A DNA stretch of 47,306 nt, from assembly GCF_007995215.1 (NCBI RefSeq), contig NZ_VCDK01000011.1, positions 1 to 47,306 of the forward strand, read 5' to 3'. The notes beneath the pieces are model-generated. The model had not been told where the DNA came from, made no database searches, and was given only the letters and a program-made list of their open reading frames with translations. The translations under genes and the position numbers were made by a program. Numbering within the stretch: position 1 is the stretch's first letter; each line of letters starts with the position of its first letter. The DNA is from Shimia ponticola (lineage in GTDB: Bacteria > Pseudomonadota > Alphaproteobacteria > Rhodobacterales > Rhodobacteraceae). Shown piece after piece: positions 17,858 through 26,510 of the stretch.

Positions 17858-18091
17858 GAAAATCGGCCCTCCGGTTTGTACCGTCAGCCTATCCGGGGGA
17901 ACCGCTTCGGGCAAATCCTGACGCGCGCGGTGCGGAGCCAGCAGCCTTGGGACATTTTGACCGGCGGGTGGCCAAACCCTCGGACAGCTTGGGTCAGGCT
18001 GCCCAGTCAGTTGAGAGGTGGCGTTTTCGGGGTGGCATACCGTCGAATGCCGCTGCAAACCTGTGCCCAAAGCACGAAACGGAGTTCGGTG

Positions 18092-18796
18092 ATGACCGAC
18101 CTTTGGAGCGGTCTGAGCCAAGCCTTCTGGCTGGTCGTGACCGCCGACGCAGAACTGGCTGAGATTGCGCTGCGCAGTCTGCACGTGACGCTGACAGCGT
18201 TGGTGCTGGGCTGTGCGATTGCGATGCCGTTGGCGGCTCTGCTGGCGGTGCGTCGGTTCCGTTGGCGGCGCACGGTGATCGCCGTGTTGAATGCTCTGAT
18301 GGGGTTGCCACCCGTTGTTGTCGGTCTCGTGGTCTACATCCTGTTGTCACGATCCGGGCCATTCGGGGTCTTTGGGCTTCTTTTTACGCCGACGGCCATG
18401 ATCATCGCTCAGATGGTGATCATCATTCCTCTGATCGCCAGCATCGCGCATCAGTCCTTGCGCGATTTGTGGCAGGATTATCATGACCTGCTGATTTCCA
18501 TGAATGTCACGCAGTGGCAAAAGATCCGCACGTTGCTGTGGGATGCGCGGCGCGCGCTGTTGACGGCGGCCTTGGCGGGGTTTGGGCGTGGTATCGGAGA
18601 GGTTGGCGCGATCATGATCGTCGGCGGCAACATCGATAACGCGACGCGTGTTTTGACGACAGCCATCGCGCTTGAGACCGGAAAGGGTGACTTTGCCTTG
18701 GCTCTAGCCCTAGGGATCGTTTTGATCGGCCTGACCATTGCGGTGAATCTGTGCATCCATTGGCTGGGCCAAACCGAACGGGAGGGCCGGTGGTGA
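18092..18796 (+). CDS. tupB: Tungstate ABC transporter permease TupB
   Basis: A 234-residue inner-membrane permease of the binding-protein-dependent type. Several helices and the EAA-like loop (GRGIGEVGAIMIVGGNI) agree with TupB/WtpB-type anion permeases. The ATG at 18092 (MTDLWSGLSQAF) has GGAG 7 nt upstream. It overlaps tupC by 4 nt. Tungstate supply fits the neighbouring formate dehydrogenase, since this enzyme class uses Mo or W bis-pterin cofactors. Confidence 0.88.
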   Translation: MTDLWSGLSQAFWLVVTADAELAEIALRSLHVTLTALVLGCAIAMPLAALLAVRRFRWRRTVIAVLNALMGLPPVVVGLVVYILLSRSGPFGVFGLLFTPTAMIIAQMVIIIPLIASIAHQSLRDLWQDYHDLLISMNVTQWQKIRTLLWDARRALLTAALAGFGRGIGEVGAIMIVGGNIDNATRVLTTAIALETGKGDFALALALGIVLIGLTIAVNLCIHWLGQTEREGRW

Positions 18797-19506
18797 GCAG
18801 CCTGTTTCCCCTGACCGTCGAAGGCGCGGAAACGCGCCGCCGTGGAAAGACATTGGTTGGGCCTGTGTCGATGACGCTGACCGGGGCAGGGGCCACGGTT
18901 GTGGTCGGGCCGAACGGAGCCGGTAAGACGACGTTGCTGCGACTGCTGCACGGCGCGGCGCGCCTGAATGCCGGGTCAATCCGCTGGGCCGTTCCGACAG
19001 AGCAGGCACAAGAGGCGCAGGCCTTTGTCTTTCAGCGGCCTGTCATGCTGCGGCGAAGCGTGGTGGAAAACCTGATCTATCCACTGCGCCTTCGCGGCAC
19101 GCCCCGCAAAGCCGCAGCTGCCGAGGCCGAGGCGTGGGCGGCGCGCGTGGGATTGTCTGACATGCTGCATCGTCCGGCGACCGTCCTGTCCGGCGGAGAG
19201 CAGCAAAAGCTGGCGATCGCCCGGGCTTTGATCATCAAACCGCAGGTCGTGTTTCTCGATGAACCGTGCGCATCACTGGATGGGCGCGCCACCGCCGAGA
19301 TCGAGTCGATCCTGCAGGACACCAAAGCCGCCGGGACCCATCTGATCCTGTCGACACATGACATGGGGCAGGCGCGCCGGCTTGCTGATGAGGTGGTGTT
19401 CATGCTGCATGGTCGCGTACATGAGACCTCCGCAGCCGCGGCGTTCTTTGATGCGCCGGAAACTGCCCCGGCGCGGGCCTTCTTGAATGGAGATATCGTT
19501 ACATGA
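18793..19506 (+). CDS. tupC: Tungstate ABC transporter ATP-binding protein TupC
   Basis: A 237-residue ABC ATPase: Walker A VGPNGAGKTTLLRL, Q-loop VFQRPVMLRR, signature LSGGEQQKLAIARAL, Walker B QVVFLDEPCASLD and the switch His in LSTHDMGQA. The start is the GTG at 18793, 6 nt behind GGAGGG and overlapping the tupB stop (GTGA). The gene overlaps tupA by 4 nt. It drives import through TupB. Confidence 0.9.
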   Translation: MSSLFPLTVEGAETRRRGKTLVGPVSMTLTGAGATVVVGPNGAGKTTLLRLLHGAARLNAGSIRWAVPTEQAQEAQAFVFQRPVMLRRSVVENLIYPLRLRGTPRKAAAAEAEAWAARVGLSDMLHRPATVLSGGEQQKLAIARALIIKPQVVFLDEPCASLDGRATAEIESILQDTKAAGTHLILSTHDMGQARRLADEVVFMLHGRVHETSAAAAFFDAPETAPARAFLNGDIVT

Positions 19507-20300
19507 TCCGCATCGTTAGTGTAGTTTTTGTCTTACTTTTCGGGACGGCTGCCCAGGCCACGGATGTGATGCGCATGGCGGTGACAACGTCATTTCATAA
19601 CTCTGGTCTGGCCGAAGTTCTGCTGCCCGAGATCAAGGCGGAGTTGGATATTGAGGTGCAGTTGCTGGTGGTGGGGACAGGCCAGGCGCTGAAACTTGGC
19701 CGGGCAGGGGACGTTGATGCAATCCTCGTGCATTCAAAGGCGGCTGAAGAGGCGTTTGTCGCCGAGGGCTATGGGCCTTACCGGCGCGAGATCATGTATA
19801 ACGATTTCGTCTTTATCGGGCCGTCAGGGGATCCAGCAGGTGTGAAATCGTCTGAGAGCGCCTCAGAGGCTCTTCAGGCGATCTCAGAGGCCCAATCGAC
19901 GTTTGTCAGCCGTGGGGACGACAGTGGCACCCACAAGAAGGAATTGAGCCTGTGGGAGGCTTCTGGCGCCTCGCCAGAGGGTCGATGGTACAATGCCGTG
20001 GGTGCGGGCATGGGCGCGGCGCTGAACACGGCCTCTGGCCTGAATGCCTATATCCTGTCAGATCGGGCCAGCTGGCTTAATTTCGGCAATAAGGGCGATC
20101 TGGCGTTGCTCTATGCCGGTGATCCGGTTCTGTTTAACCAGTACGCCTATCTGCCTGTCAGCACCGAGCGCCACCGTCACGTGAAAGGTGATCTGGTGCA
20201 GAGCCTGGAAAACTGGCTGGTGTCGGACAAAGCGGCTGAGTTGATCAACGGCTACACCATCGATGGTGAGACCCTGTTTGTGTTCAACGCGGTGAATTAA
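19503..20300 (+). CDS. tupA: Tungstate-binding periplasmic protein TupA
   Basis: A 265-residue secreted binding protein with a signal peptide (MIRIVSVVFVLLFGTAAQA). The oxyanion-binding elements typical of TupA are present: VTTSFHNSGLAEVLLP near residues 25-40, LLVVGTGQALKLGRAGDVDA, and VSRGDDSGTHKKELSLW. These match TupA more closely than molybdate ModA. It is last in the tupBCA order and is followed by hairpins. It should capture tungstate for the formate dehydrogenase cofactor. Confidence 0.9.
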   Translation: MIRIVSVVFVLLFGTAAQATDVMRMAVTTSFHNSGLAEVLLPEIKAELDIEVQLLVVGTGQALKLGRAGDVDAILVHSKAAEEAFVAEGYGPYRREIMYNDFVFIGPSGDPAGVKSSESASEALQAISEAQSTFVSRGDDSGTHKKELSLWEASGASPEGRWYNAVGAGMGAALNTASGLNAYILSDRASWLNFGNKGDLALLYAGDPVLFNQYAYLPVSTERHRHVKGDLVQSLENWLVSDKAAELINGYTIDGETLFVFNAVN

Positions 20301-20322
20301 ACGCTCGGTCGGTACGGTAGCG

Positions 20323-20367
20323 CCGCCCCGTGGGGGCGGAACGGCGCGGCCCGGCGGTGCCGCCGGG
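20323..20367. terminator. Two GC-rich hairpins between tupA and the DUF6505 gene
   Basis: CCGCCCC/GGGGCGG (20323-20339) and CCCGGCGG/CCGCCGGG (20350-20367) form adjacent stems in the 92-bp gap between the convergent genes. There is no long T run, so termination is probable but not certain. Confidence 0.5.
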
Positions 20368-20392
20368 CGGTTCATAGACTCAAAGCACAGTG

Positions 20393-20908
20393 TTAATGCG
20401 AATGCCCGTGCGCACCGTCGCCGGTATCTCCATGGATCGCGAACTGATCCAGACCTGCATCCTGCGCTTCGATCATGCGGAAGCTCTCCCTTACACCCGC
20501 ATCGGTCAGCTCGCGCGCAACGGTCAAAAGCGTGTTTGGATCATGGTCGGCGCAAAGATCGACCATTTGGGCGATTTCTTCGCGTGCGACGGGCAGGGCG
20601 GCGTCGGGCGAGGGCGCGCCGTAATAGGTCACGAAATGCTGGGCCAAAAGCGCGGCAAGGGTTTCTAACTCTGCGTCCTCGATCTGGGTGACCGCTACAA
20701 ACGTCACGCGCCCACCGGTTTCCAGCCCGAACCAGCCGTTGGAAAACGCCTGTCGCGCTTTGCCTGTCAGATCCCCTTCGGTCCAGTTTGAGAACTCGAA
20801 ACCGCCAGAAATGCACCATTCGCCGGTGCGTGCCGGGTTTGCAAAAACGCGTTGATCGCTCTCGTCGAAATGGATGGCGCGAGCAAGCTTTTGAGGGGCG
20901 GTTGTCAT
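20393..20908 (-). CDS. DUF6505-type protein of the formate dehydrogenase island
   Basis: A 171-residue soluble protein of no known function, recognised as the small protein that accompanies Mrp and DUF4444 genes near alphaproteobacterial formate dehydrogenases (DUF6505; name from memory). It opens with KLARAIHFDESDQRVF and ends in a His-rich tail (GDGAHGHSH) that may bind metal. No signal peptide or membrane helix is visible. It overlaps the preceding gene by 4 nt and is last in a minus-strand operon DUF6494, Mrp, DUF4444, DUF6505. A role in enzyme maturation is inferred from the company it keeps. Confidence 0.7.
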   Translation of the reverse strand: MTTAPQKLARAIHFDESDQRVFANPARTGEWCISGGFEFSNWTEGDLTGKARQAFSNGWFGLETGGRVTFVAVTQIEDAELETLAALLAQHFVTYYGAPSPDAALPVAREEIAQMVDLCADHDPNTLLTVARELTDAGVRESFRMIEAQDAGLDQFAIHGDTGDGAHGHSH

Positions 20909-21588
20909 GGCGTCTCCAACAGCGTTGTCAGCGGGATTGCGGTGGTATTGTCATCTTTGCGCAGCAGCATGCCAAAATCCTCGTCGACGCCCAGGAATGT
21001 GCCGTCCTCGGTGTCTTCGCCGATCCCATGCGCAAGGCCGCGCCATTCGGTGTGCAAGGCGCGTGACCCGTCAGATTCCCAGCGTGTGATCCAGTTCAGC
21101 GTGTGCCGCGCCCAGGCCTCAACCAAAAGAGGAGGCTGAACCTCGGCACAGCCTTCGACAAAGAGCGCGGTTTCATCTGGTGTATGGCCGGTCTCGTCGG
21201 TTTCAGGCAACAGAGGCAAGACAAACCCGACCACCAGCCAATCCGGCGTTTCGGCCGGATTAGGGTCTGACGCTGCCACCGAGAAACGACCGCAGGAAGC
21301 GCCATTGATCCGGATGCCGCCACTCCATTCCAAATGAACGGCCACCTCGGGCGGGGCAAGCGCGCCCAAGGCATTCTGAAATCCGACGCCACATAGGGGC
21401 AACATCGTCATCGCTTGCGCCAAGGGAACCTCTGGCGCGAACACCATCGCCGCTTCGATCCGACTGGCACCCAATACGTAAGAGATCAGGCCCGCGTCAC
21501 ATCCCAGCGTTGCGCGCCGCGCCGCATGGCCAAATGCATCTGACTGGACGTCTTCTCCGTACATCAGCGGCGGAAAGCTGGGGGTCAT
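20905..21588 (-). CDS. Biotin/lipoate-protein-ligase-like protein (DUF4444)
   Basis: A 227-residue protein resembling the biotin/lipoate protein ligase fold with a C-terminal DUF4444 segment. PEVPLAQAMTMLPLCGVGFQ and VAVHLEWSGGIRINGASCGR recall the ligase core (WPN/G-D-I region and catalytic-lysine region). The expected catalytic Lys appears to be replaced by GASCG, so ligase activity is doubtful. It overlaps both neighbours by 4 nt. Its constant presence beside Mrp and formate dehydrogenase genes suggests a cofactor or assembly role, but none is proven. Confidence 0.65.
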   Translation of the reverse strand: MTPSFPPLMYGEDVQSDAFGHAARRATLGCDAGLISYVLGASRIEAAMVFAPEVPLAQAMTMLPLCGVGFQNALGALAPPEVAVHLEWSGGIRINGASCGRFSVAASDPNPAETPDWLVVGFVLPLLPETDETGHTPDETALFVEGCAEVQPPLLVEAWARHTLNWITRWESDGSRALHTEWRGLAHGIGEDTEDGTFLGVDEDFGMLLRKDDNTTAIPLTTLLETP

Positions 21589-22646
21589 GCGGCCCCCCGT
21601 GCAACCAGCGCCTGTGCCACGTCCTGAAACGCCTTGGCCTGTTTGCTTTCAGGCTGGCTGACGGCAATCGGTGCGCCGCCGTCGGCGGCCAGTCGGATCT
21701 GCAGGTCCAGAGGCACTTCGGCCAGCAATGGCACGTTCAACTTGGCGGCCTCGGCTGCAACGCCGCCGTGACCAAAGACATGCTCTTCATGGCCACAGTT
21801 GCTGCAGATATGTGTGCTCATGTTCTCGATCATGCCAAGGATCGGCACGTTCAATTGCTGGAACATGTCGATGCCCTTACGCGCATCAAGCAGGGCAATA
21901 TCCTGCGGTGTGCTGACGATGATCGCTCCGTCGACCTGCGCCTTTTGCGCGAGCGTCATCTGGACGTCACCCGTCCCGGGCGGCAGGTCGACCAAAAGCA
22001 CATCGAGCGCGCCCCATTGCACCTGCATCATCATCTGCTGGAGCGCGCCCATGAGCATCGGCCCACGCCAGACGACTGCCTGATCTTCGTTGGTCATCAG
22101 GCCAATCGACATCATCGTGACGCCGTGGTTGCGCATCGGCAGGATGATCTTGCCATCCGGGCTGGCTGGCCGACCAGAAACGCCCAGCATCCGGGGCTGT
22201 GACGGCCCGTAAACGTCTGCATCCAACAGACCTACACGACGACCTTGTTGCGCAAGCGCGCAGGCGATGTTGGCCGACACTGTAGATTTCCCGACGCCGC
22301 CTTTGCCGGAGGCGATGGCAATTATCCGATCCACGCCGGGGATTTTTTGCGGGCCTTTGGGTTCCGACGGACGGTTTGGTTTCAGGTCCGGGGGCGGGGC
22401 CTTGTCTTCGTGCGCGGTCATGATGATCGAGACCTTCTCGACCCCCAGCGCCTTGATCGCCGCTTCGGCGGCGGCTTGCACCTCTCCGTAGGCTTTGGCC
22501 TGCGACGGGGCGATTTCCATGACGAAACGTACGCCACCGTCATCAACGTTCAGCGCCCGGACAATCCCTGCGGACATGATGTCAGAGCCCGACACCGGGT
22601 CTGTGATCCCTTTCAGCGCGGCTGTGACCGCGTCACGATTTGCCAC
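21585..22646 (-). CDS. Mrp/NBP35-family Fe-S cluster carrier ATPase
   Basis: A 353-residue P-loop ATPase of the ApbC/Mrp family. An N-terminal MIP18-like (DUF59) domain spans about residues 1-85. Walker A is IASGKGGVGKSTVSANIA (near 110), followed by VDLPPGTGDVQ and the cluster-binding CSNC motif in HICSNCGHEEHVFG. The family carries and transfers [4Fe-4S] clusters. The start is GTG 22646 behind GAGGG. It follows the DUF6494 gene by 3 bp and overlaps the next gene. It probably loads clusters into formate dehydrogenase subunits or the multi-cluster protein at 23659. It should not be confused with the Mrp antiporter. Confidence 0.88.
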   Translation of the reverse strand: MANRDAVTAALKGITDPVSGSDIMSAGIVRALNVDDGGVRFVMEIAPSQAKAYGEVQAAAEAAIKALGVEKVSIIMTAHEDKAPPPDLKPNRPSEPKGPQKIPGVDRIIAIASGKGGVGKSTVSANIACALAQQGRRVGLLDADVYGPSQPRMLGVSGRPASPDGKIILPMRNHGVTMMSIGLMTNEDQAVVWRGPMLMGALQQMMMQVQWGALDVLLVDLPPGTGDVQMTLAQKAQVDGAIIVSTPQDIALLDARKGIDMFQQLNVPILGMIENMSTHICSNCGHEEHVFGHGGVAAEAAKLNVPLLAEVPLDLQIRLAADGGAPIAVSQPESKQAKAFQDVAQALVARGAA

Positions 22647-22649
22647 CTA

Positions 22650-22844
22650 TTAACCCTCGATCTTACCGTTGACTTCGTGGGTCATGCCCAGCTCTTCGAT
22701 GGTGATGACGGCCTTGACCGCGAATGGCCCTTTTCCGTCCGCGCTGCGCACGGCCTCTTCAATGGCCTGCTGCGACGTGACGCCGACCTGCTTGAGGAAC
22801 TTGCGCATCGACATGTTGAAATCGTTGGGTGCTTCGTCTGACAT
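22650..22844 (-). CDS. Small DUF6494-type protein
   Basis: A 64-residue soluble protein (MSDEAPNDFNMSMRKFLKQV...) that starts the minus-strand operon leading to the Mrp ATPase, 3 bp away. The middle (VTSQQAIEEAVRSADGKG) and end (ITIEELGMTHEVNGKIEG) are recognised as DUF6494, a short protein often next to this ATPase. No function is known. It is divergent from the heme protein gene across 77 bp. Confidence 0.7.
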   Translation of the reverse strand: MSDEAPNDFNMSMRKFLKQVGVTSQQAIEEAVRSADGKGPFAVKAVITIEELGMTHEVNGKIEG

Positions 22845-22921
22845 TGGTGCTTCCTCTCCCCGTTTTGTCCGAGACCTTGGCTCTATTGACCGCTTCGGCT
22901 GGCGGCGCTTACGCTTTGGTC

Positions 22922-23665
22922 ATGATGGTATTGAAACGTGTTCTGCTGTGTTTGGCCTTGATCTGGCCTGGTTTGGCTCTGGCGGATGATCGAGTCGTTG
23001 GTCTCTATGCGCCGCCTGAATTGATCGACACGGGCCTGATGAAACACATTCTGCCGCGCTTCAAACTCAAGACGCAAGTGCGCGTTGATCTGGTGGACCC
23101 GTCCGCCGCGCAGGTGGTTCTGGGGCCGGATGGCCGGGCGCTGTTTCAGGGCGCTGGCGCGACGTGGCACCTGAGTGTTCCGGGCAAGGGCCACAAAGGC
23201 ACGGACCGGTTTGCCGACTGGCTGATATCTGAGATTGGGCAAAACACCGTCTTCAGCTTTGCGCCGGACGGTATCGCTGTGTTTGAACCCCCGAGTGAGG
23301 TCGTCGCCGAGGTCGAAGAAGTGGTTGTCACCGGCGACGTCGAATGGGGGCATCAGGTGTCGCTGGAGAAATGCACGCGATGCCATGCGGTCGATGCGAA
23401 CACGGCGTGGTCGTCCATTGGCTCGACCCCCAGTTTTGCCGTGTTGCGCAGTTTTCCGGATTGGGAAAACCGGTTTGGCGCGTTCTACGTTCTGAAACCC
23501 CATGCGGCGTTCACGCAGATCGAAGATCTGACCGAGCCGTTCCCCGAGGATCGGCCCAGCCCCATCGCGCCCATCGAGCTGACGATCGACGAACTTTACG
23601 CCATGATCGACTATGTCGCGGCGATGGAGGCCGCTGACCTTGGGGCGCCGTTGCAGCATCAGTGA
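22922..23665 (+). CDS. Periplasmic c-type heme protein
   Basis: A 247-residue exported protein with a signal peptide (MMVLKRVLLCLALIWPGLALA) and one covalent heme site, CTRCH at residues 151-155. The N-terminal ~130 residues match no domain I know (APPELIDTGLMKHILPRFKL, VVLGPDGRALFQGAG). The heme part is a short cytochrome c-like domain ending with IDELYAMIDYVAAMEAADLG. I chose ATG 22922 because the signal peptide starts there. It converges on the iron-sulfur gene with a 7-bp overlap. An electron-transfer role linked to formate oxidation is inferred. Confidence 0.78.
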   Translation: MMVLKRVLLCLALIWPGLALADDRVVGLYAPPELIDTGLMKHILPRFKLKTQVRVDLVDPSAAQVVLGPDGRALFQGAGATWHLSVPGKGHKGTDRFADWLISEIGQNTVFSFAPDGIAVFEPPSEVVAEVEEVVVTGDVEWGHQVSLEKCTRCHAVDANTAWSSIGSTPSFAVLRSFPDWENRFGAFYVLKPHAAFTQIEDLTEPFPEDRPSPIAPIELTIDELYAMIDYVAAMEAADLGAPLQHQ

Positions 23666-25614
23666 TCCTTGCGGTCGCTAAAATAGTCGGCAGTGGTGCG
23701 CACCCGTGGGCGGTCTGCGCCGGCGAAGGGGTTGTTTTCCGAATGGAACTGCGCGTTCACGCGGCAGTCGTCACACATCTGGATCATGCGCAGCTTGGCC
23801 GGATCGCTGAACATCGAATGGCCCGTCAGTTTTTCGGTGATCCGGTCGATGGCAGATTTTGAGCCGAACAAGGCACCGCATTCCACGCATGGAAAGGGTT
23901 CTTCCTCGTTCAGAACCTCTTGGCGCAGTGCTGCGTCCGTCAGGTTCAGGCGAGGATCAAAGGTGATCGCGTCCTCAGGGCAGATATTTGCGCAGAGGCC
24001 GCATTGCAGGCAGGCATCCTCTTGGAACCGCAGTTGTGGTTTGTCCTCGTTGTCGCCCAAGGCCCCAGAGGGGCAGAGCGACACGCAGGACAGGCACAGG
24101 GTGCAATCGTCCGTGTTCACCACCACGGCGCCATAAGGGGCACCCGCTGGCAAGGCGAGCATGTCTGCCTCTGGATTCAGAGCCTTCGCGGCCTGACGGG
24201 TGATCTGGCGGCGCGTTCCCATGGGACGCACAGGGTTGGCGACCGGGGCAGGGGCCTCAGCCCCAAAAAGTGCATCTGACATGGCGTCAGGGTCGGACGT
24301 GTCGAGCAGGGACACGCGGCCCTCGCCCGCGATGGCAAAGGCAAGGGTGACTTGCGTTTCCAAGGCGGGTTTGTCTGCGCCGGGGCCGGGCATCACAGTG
24401 ACCGAGGCAAAGCCCGCGGCAAGTGCTGCCGTGATCTCGGCATGGCCGAACGCGCCGATGGCGGACATTTCCATGGGGATCACATCGGCGGGCAGGCCGC
24501 GTCCATGGCGTGCCGACAGGCGGACCATTTCGCCGCCATGCGCATCATGCACTAAGAGCTTTGGCACTACGCCGCCAGCGTCCAAATAGGCCTTGGCGAG
24601 CGTCTGAACGCGGCGGAAAGTAAAATCGACAGGCGGGGCGTCGTAGCTGATCGCTCCGGACGGGCAGGCGGCTGAGCACGCGCCGCATCCGGCGCAGATC
24701 ATCGGGTCAATGCTGACATGATCGCCTGCCGAGGTGATGGCGCCGGTCGGGCACAGGTCAAGGCAATTGGTGCAGGCAGTCTTTTCGGCGCGGGAATGGG
24801 CGCAAAGCAACGGCTCTGCCTTGACGTAAAGCGGCTTTTCAAAGGTGCCGATCAGATGCGACGCGGCCATGACGGCGGCAGCAACAGCCGGCGCGTGGGA
24901 CGGATCGGCCCGCAGGTAGCCTTCGCGTTTTTCATGGGCCGGGAACAACGGATCGGTGCCGCGCAAGTCCAGCAGGATGTCACATTGCGACCGCGCACCG
25001 CTCTGCGGCTCTGACAAACTCCGCTCGCGTCCGCCGGGATGGGGCTGTTGCAATTGGTCGATCACCACATCGAATTGACCCAAGGCACCGCTTGCGCGCC
25101 GCAATTGCCCAATAACAACATCGTAGTCGCGTGTATCGGGCAGGTCCTTTGCATCGCTTAAAAGGACGGTGACCCCGAGATGATCTTTCAACTGCTCTGC
25201 AGCGTGCAAAGCGACATCAGATGGCCCTAAAATCAGGCAAAGTCCCCCTGAAATGACATCTACAGCCTTTTCCAGCGGCGCAGGCAGCAATCCTTCGGCA
25301 ATCAAGGCGGACATTTTGGGTAGTGTTGGCGCCGTGTCAGAGGTCCAACCGGCCCGGTCGCGCAGGTCGAGGGTCGGCGGCGCAGCCACTCCGAGGTCCT
25401 CTGCGAGCGCTTCGAAAACCCGGCTTTCCTGCGCGCAGCAAAAAATCGTGTCGCCCTCTGATCCGCCGTTCAGGGCCTTCGCAGCGCGGTCGATCTGATC
25501 CGTGCAGAGCGCCGTACAGGGTTTGCGAACGTCCAATCCGGTGGCTTGTGACAGGGCCTCTGCGTCGATGGTCTGAGACCCTAAACAGTCACATGTTATC
25601 AATGTCTTAGCCAT
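23659..25614 (-). CDS. Multi-cluster 4Fe-4S protein of the formate dehydrogenase island
   Basis: A 651-residue soluble protein. The N-terminus has a Cys-rich opening (ITCDCLGSQ, then KPCTALCTDQ and FCCAQES) like heterodisulfide-reductase-related proteins. One ferredoxin pair lies near residues 285-325 (CTNCLDLCP; CAGCGACSAACP) and another near 500-550 (CTLCLSCVSLCP; CLQCGLCANICP). A C-terminal zinc- or cluster-like set (CVECGALFG; CDDCRVNAQF) follows. A middle domain (residues ~340-440) has no clear match. No membrane helix is visible. It is divergent from DUF3305 and torD across 335 bp. It probably passes electrons in or out of the formate dehydrogenase system; the partner is unknown. Confidence 0.8.
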   Translation of the reverse strand: MAKTLITCDCLGSQTIDAEALSQATGLDVRKPCTALCTDQIDRAAKALNGGSEGDTIFCCAQESRVFEALAEDLGVAAPPTLDLRDRAGWTSDTAPTLPKMSALIAEGLLPAPLEKAVDVISGGLCLILGPSDVALHAAEQLKDHLGVTVLLSDAKDLPDTRDYDVVIGQLRRASGALGQFDVVIDQLQQPHPGGRERSLSEPQSGARSQCDILLDLRGTDPLFPAHEKREGYLRADPSHAPAVAAAVMAASHLIGTFEKPLYVKAEPLLCAHSRAEKTACTNCLDLCPTGAITSAGDHVSIDPMICAGCGACSAACPSGAISYDAPPVDFTFRRVQTLAKAYLDAGGVVPKLLVHDAHGGEMVRLSARHGRGLPADVIPMEMSAIGAFGHAEITAALAAGFASVTVMPGPGADKPALETQVTLAFAIAGEGRVSLLDTSDPDAMSDALFGAEAPAPVANPVRPMGTRRQITRQAAKALNPEADMLALPAGAPYGAVVVNTDDCTLCLSCVSLCPSGALGDNEDKPQLRFQEDACLQCGLCANICPEDAITFDPRLNLTDAALRQEVLNEEEPFPCVECGALFGSKSAIDRITEKLTGHSMFSDPAKLRMIQMCDDCRVNAQFHSENNPFAGADRPRVRTTADYFSDRKDH

Positions 25615-25949
25615 GGATTGCTGTCCTCCCCAACGGGCAAATCTGGCGATGTTTTTGCGGTCTACCGGCGACTAGAAAGGCATGGATTCGGGTGGCTGAC
25701 AATCCGTTAGTTCAGCGGCAACGCCGTCGCGAATCACTCCTTGGACCCCCGTGATTCGGGCGCGGGGTGTGATTGCCCAATTTCTGATGATTATTGTCGG
25801 TTTAGACAATTAGACCCAAGCCTCCGGGGTCCGGTCGGGGTGCTGCCCATTTTGTCCGCGTTTCGCAAAAACATTCCGCTAGGTCAGAAAAGCGGTTTGT
25901 CCAGCATCGTTTCCATACAAAGGTATACGACAGGAGGAGACGTTCCCGG
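25615..25949. promoter_or_regulatory. Divergent control region of the formate dehydrogenase operon
   Basis: These 335 bp hold no gene. Two dyads stand out. CGAATCAC (25730-25737) and GTGATTCG (25751-25758) are perfect 8-bp arms 13 nt apart, and a further GTGATT lies at 25769-25774. ATTGTC (25793-25798) and GACAAT (25805-25810) are 6-bp arms 6 nt apart, overlapping a direct TTAGAC repeat. A strong AGGAGGA at 25933-25939 precedes the DUF3305 gene. The dyads are good candidates for the NtrC-like regulator encoded at 34608. Confidence 0.5.
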
Positions 25950-26510
25950 ATGATCCGCAATCCGAAATCCTATGCCACCTGCCCGGTCGGTGTTGTGCTA
26001 CGGCGCATGCCGGGCGTGACCCGTTGGCAGAAATGGAATTGGAAAGCGACGTCGGTCCTCCCCGGTGCCGGACCCGCCGATTGGCATGAGTTGCGTCGCG
26101 ACGGCGATGTGACCGAGTTCCACGCGGCGACGCTGGACCTTGAATTGCACGGGGCCGACACCGAGGCCTACGTTCATGGCCTGATGGCCGAGGTGCCGTG
26201 CATCTACATCGTGATGCGCGAGGCCGAGGATCGGCCGTTCGACATCCTGCTTGTCACCGCTTCGCCTTACGAGGCGCAGGATTACACCGACAGCGGAGAA
26301 GAGATCGTCGAAAAGGTCGCCATGCCTTTGACGCTGCGCGCGCTGATCGAGGACTTTGTCGAAAAGCACCACGAAGAAGAAGTCTTTGTGAAACGCAAGC
26401 GCGACAAGAAGCGGATCGATCTTGTGCAGGACGGGATTGGTGATCCGCGGATCGGTGGGCTTGAGGATGTCTATGCCTCGCCCGCACTCAAACGGGGGCG
26501 TCTGCATTGA
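25950..26510 (+). CDS. DUF3305 protein
   Basis: A 186-residue soluble protein recognised as DUF3305 (CPVGVVLRRMPGVTRWQKWN near the start; EDRPFDILLVTASPYEAQDY in the middle). In alphaproteobacteria it travels with DUF3306, TorD and formate dehydrogenase genes. It is the first gene of the plus-strand formate dehydrogenase operon and overlaps DUF3306 (TTGA). The C-terminus is rich in charge (VKRKRDKKRIDL). A helper role in assembly of the enzyme is inferred from context. Confidence 0.85.
   Translation: MIRNPKSYATCPVGVVLRRMPGVTRWQKWNWKATSVLPGAGPADWHELRRDGDVTEFHAATLDLELHGADTEAYVHGLMAEVPCIYIVMREAEDRPFDILLVTASPYEAQDYTDSGEEIVEKVAMPLTLRALIEDFVEKHHEEEVFVKRKRDKKRIDLVQDGIGDPRIGGLEDVYASPALKRGRLH

Noticed and set aside
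25615-25949. Molybdenum/tungsten cofactor riboswitch before the formate dehydrogenase operon
   Set aside because: I could not trace the conserved stems of that RNA by eye. A covariance-model search would be needed to decide.
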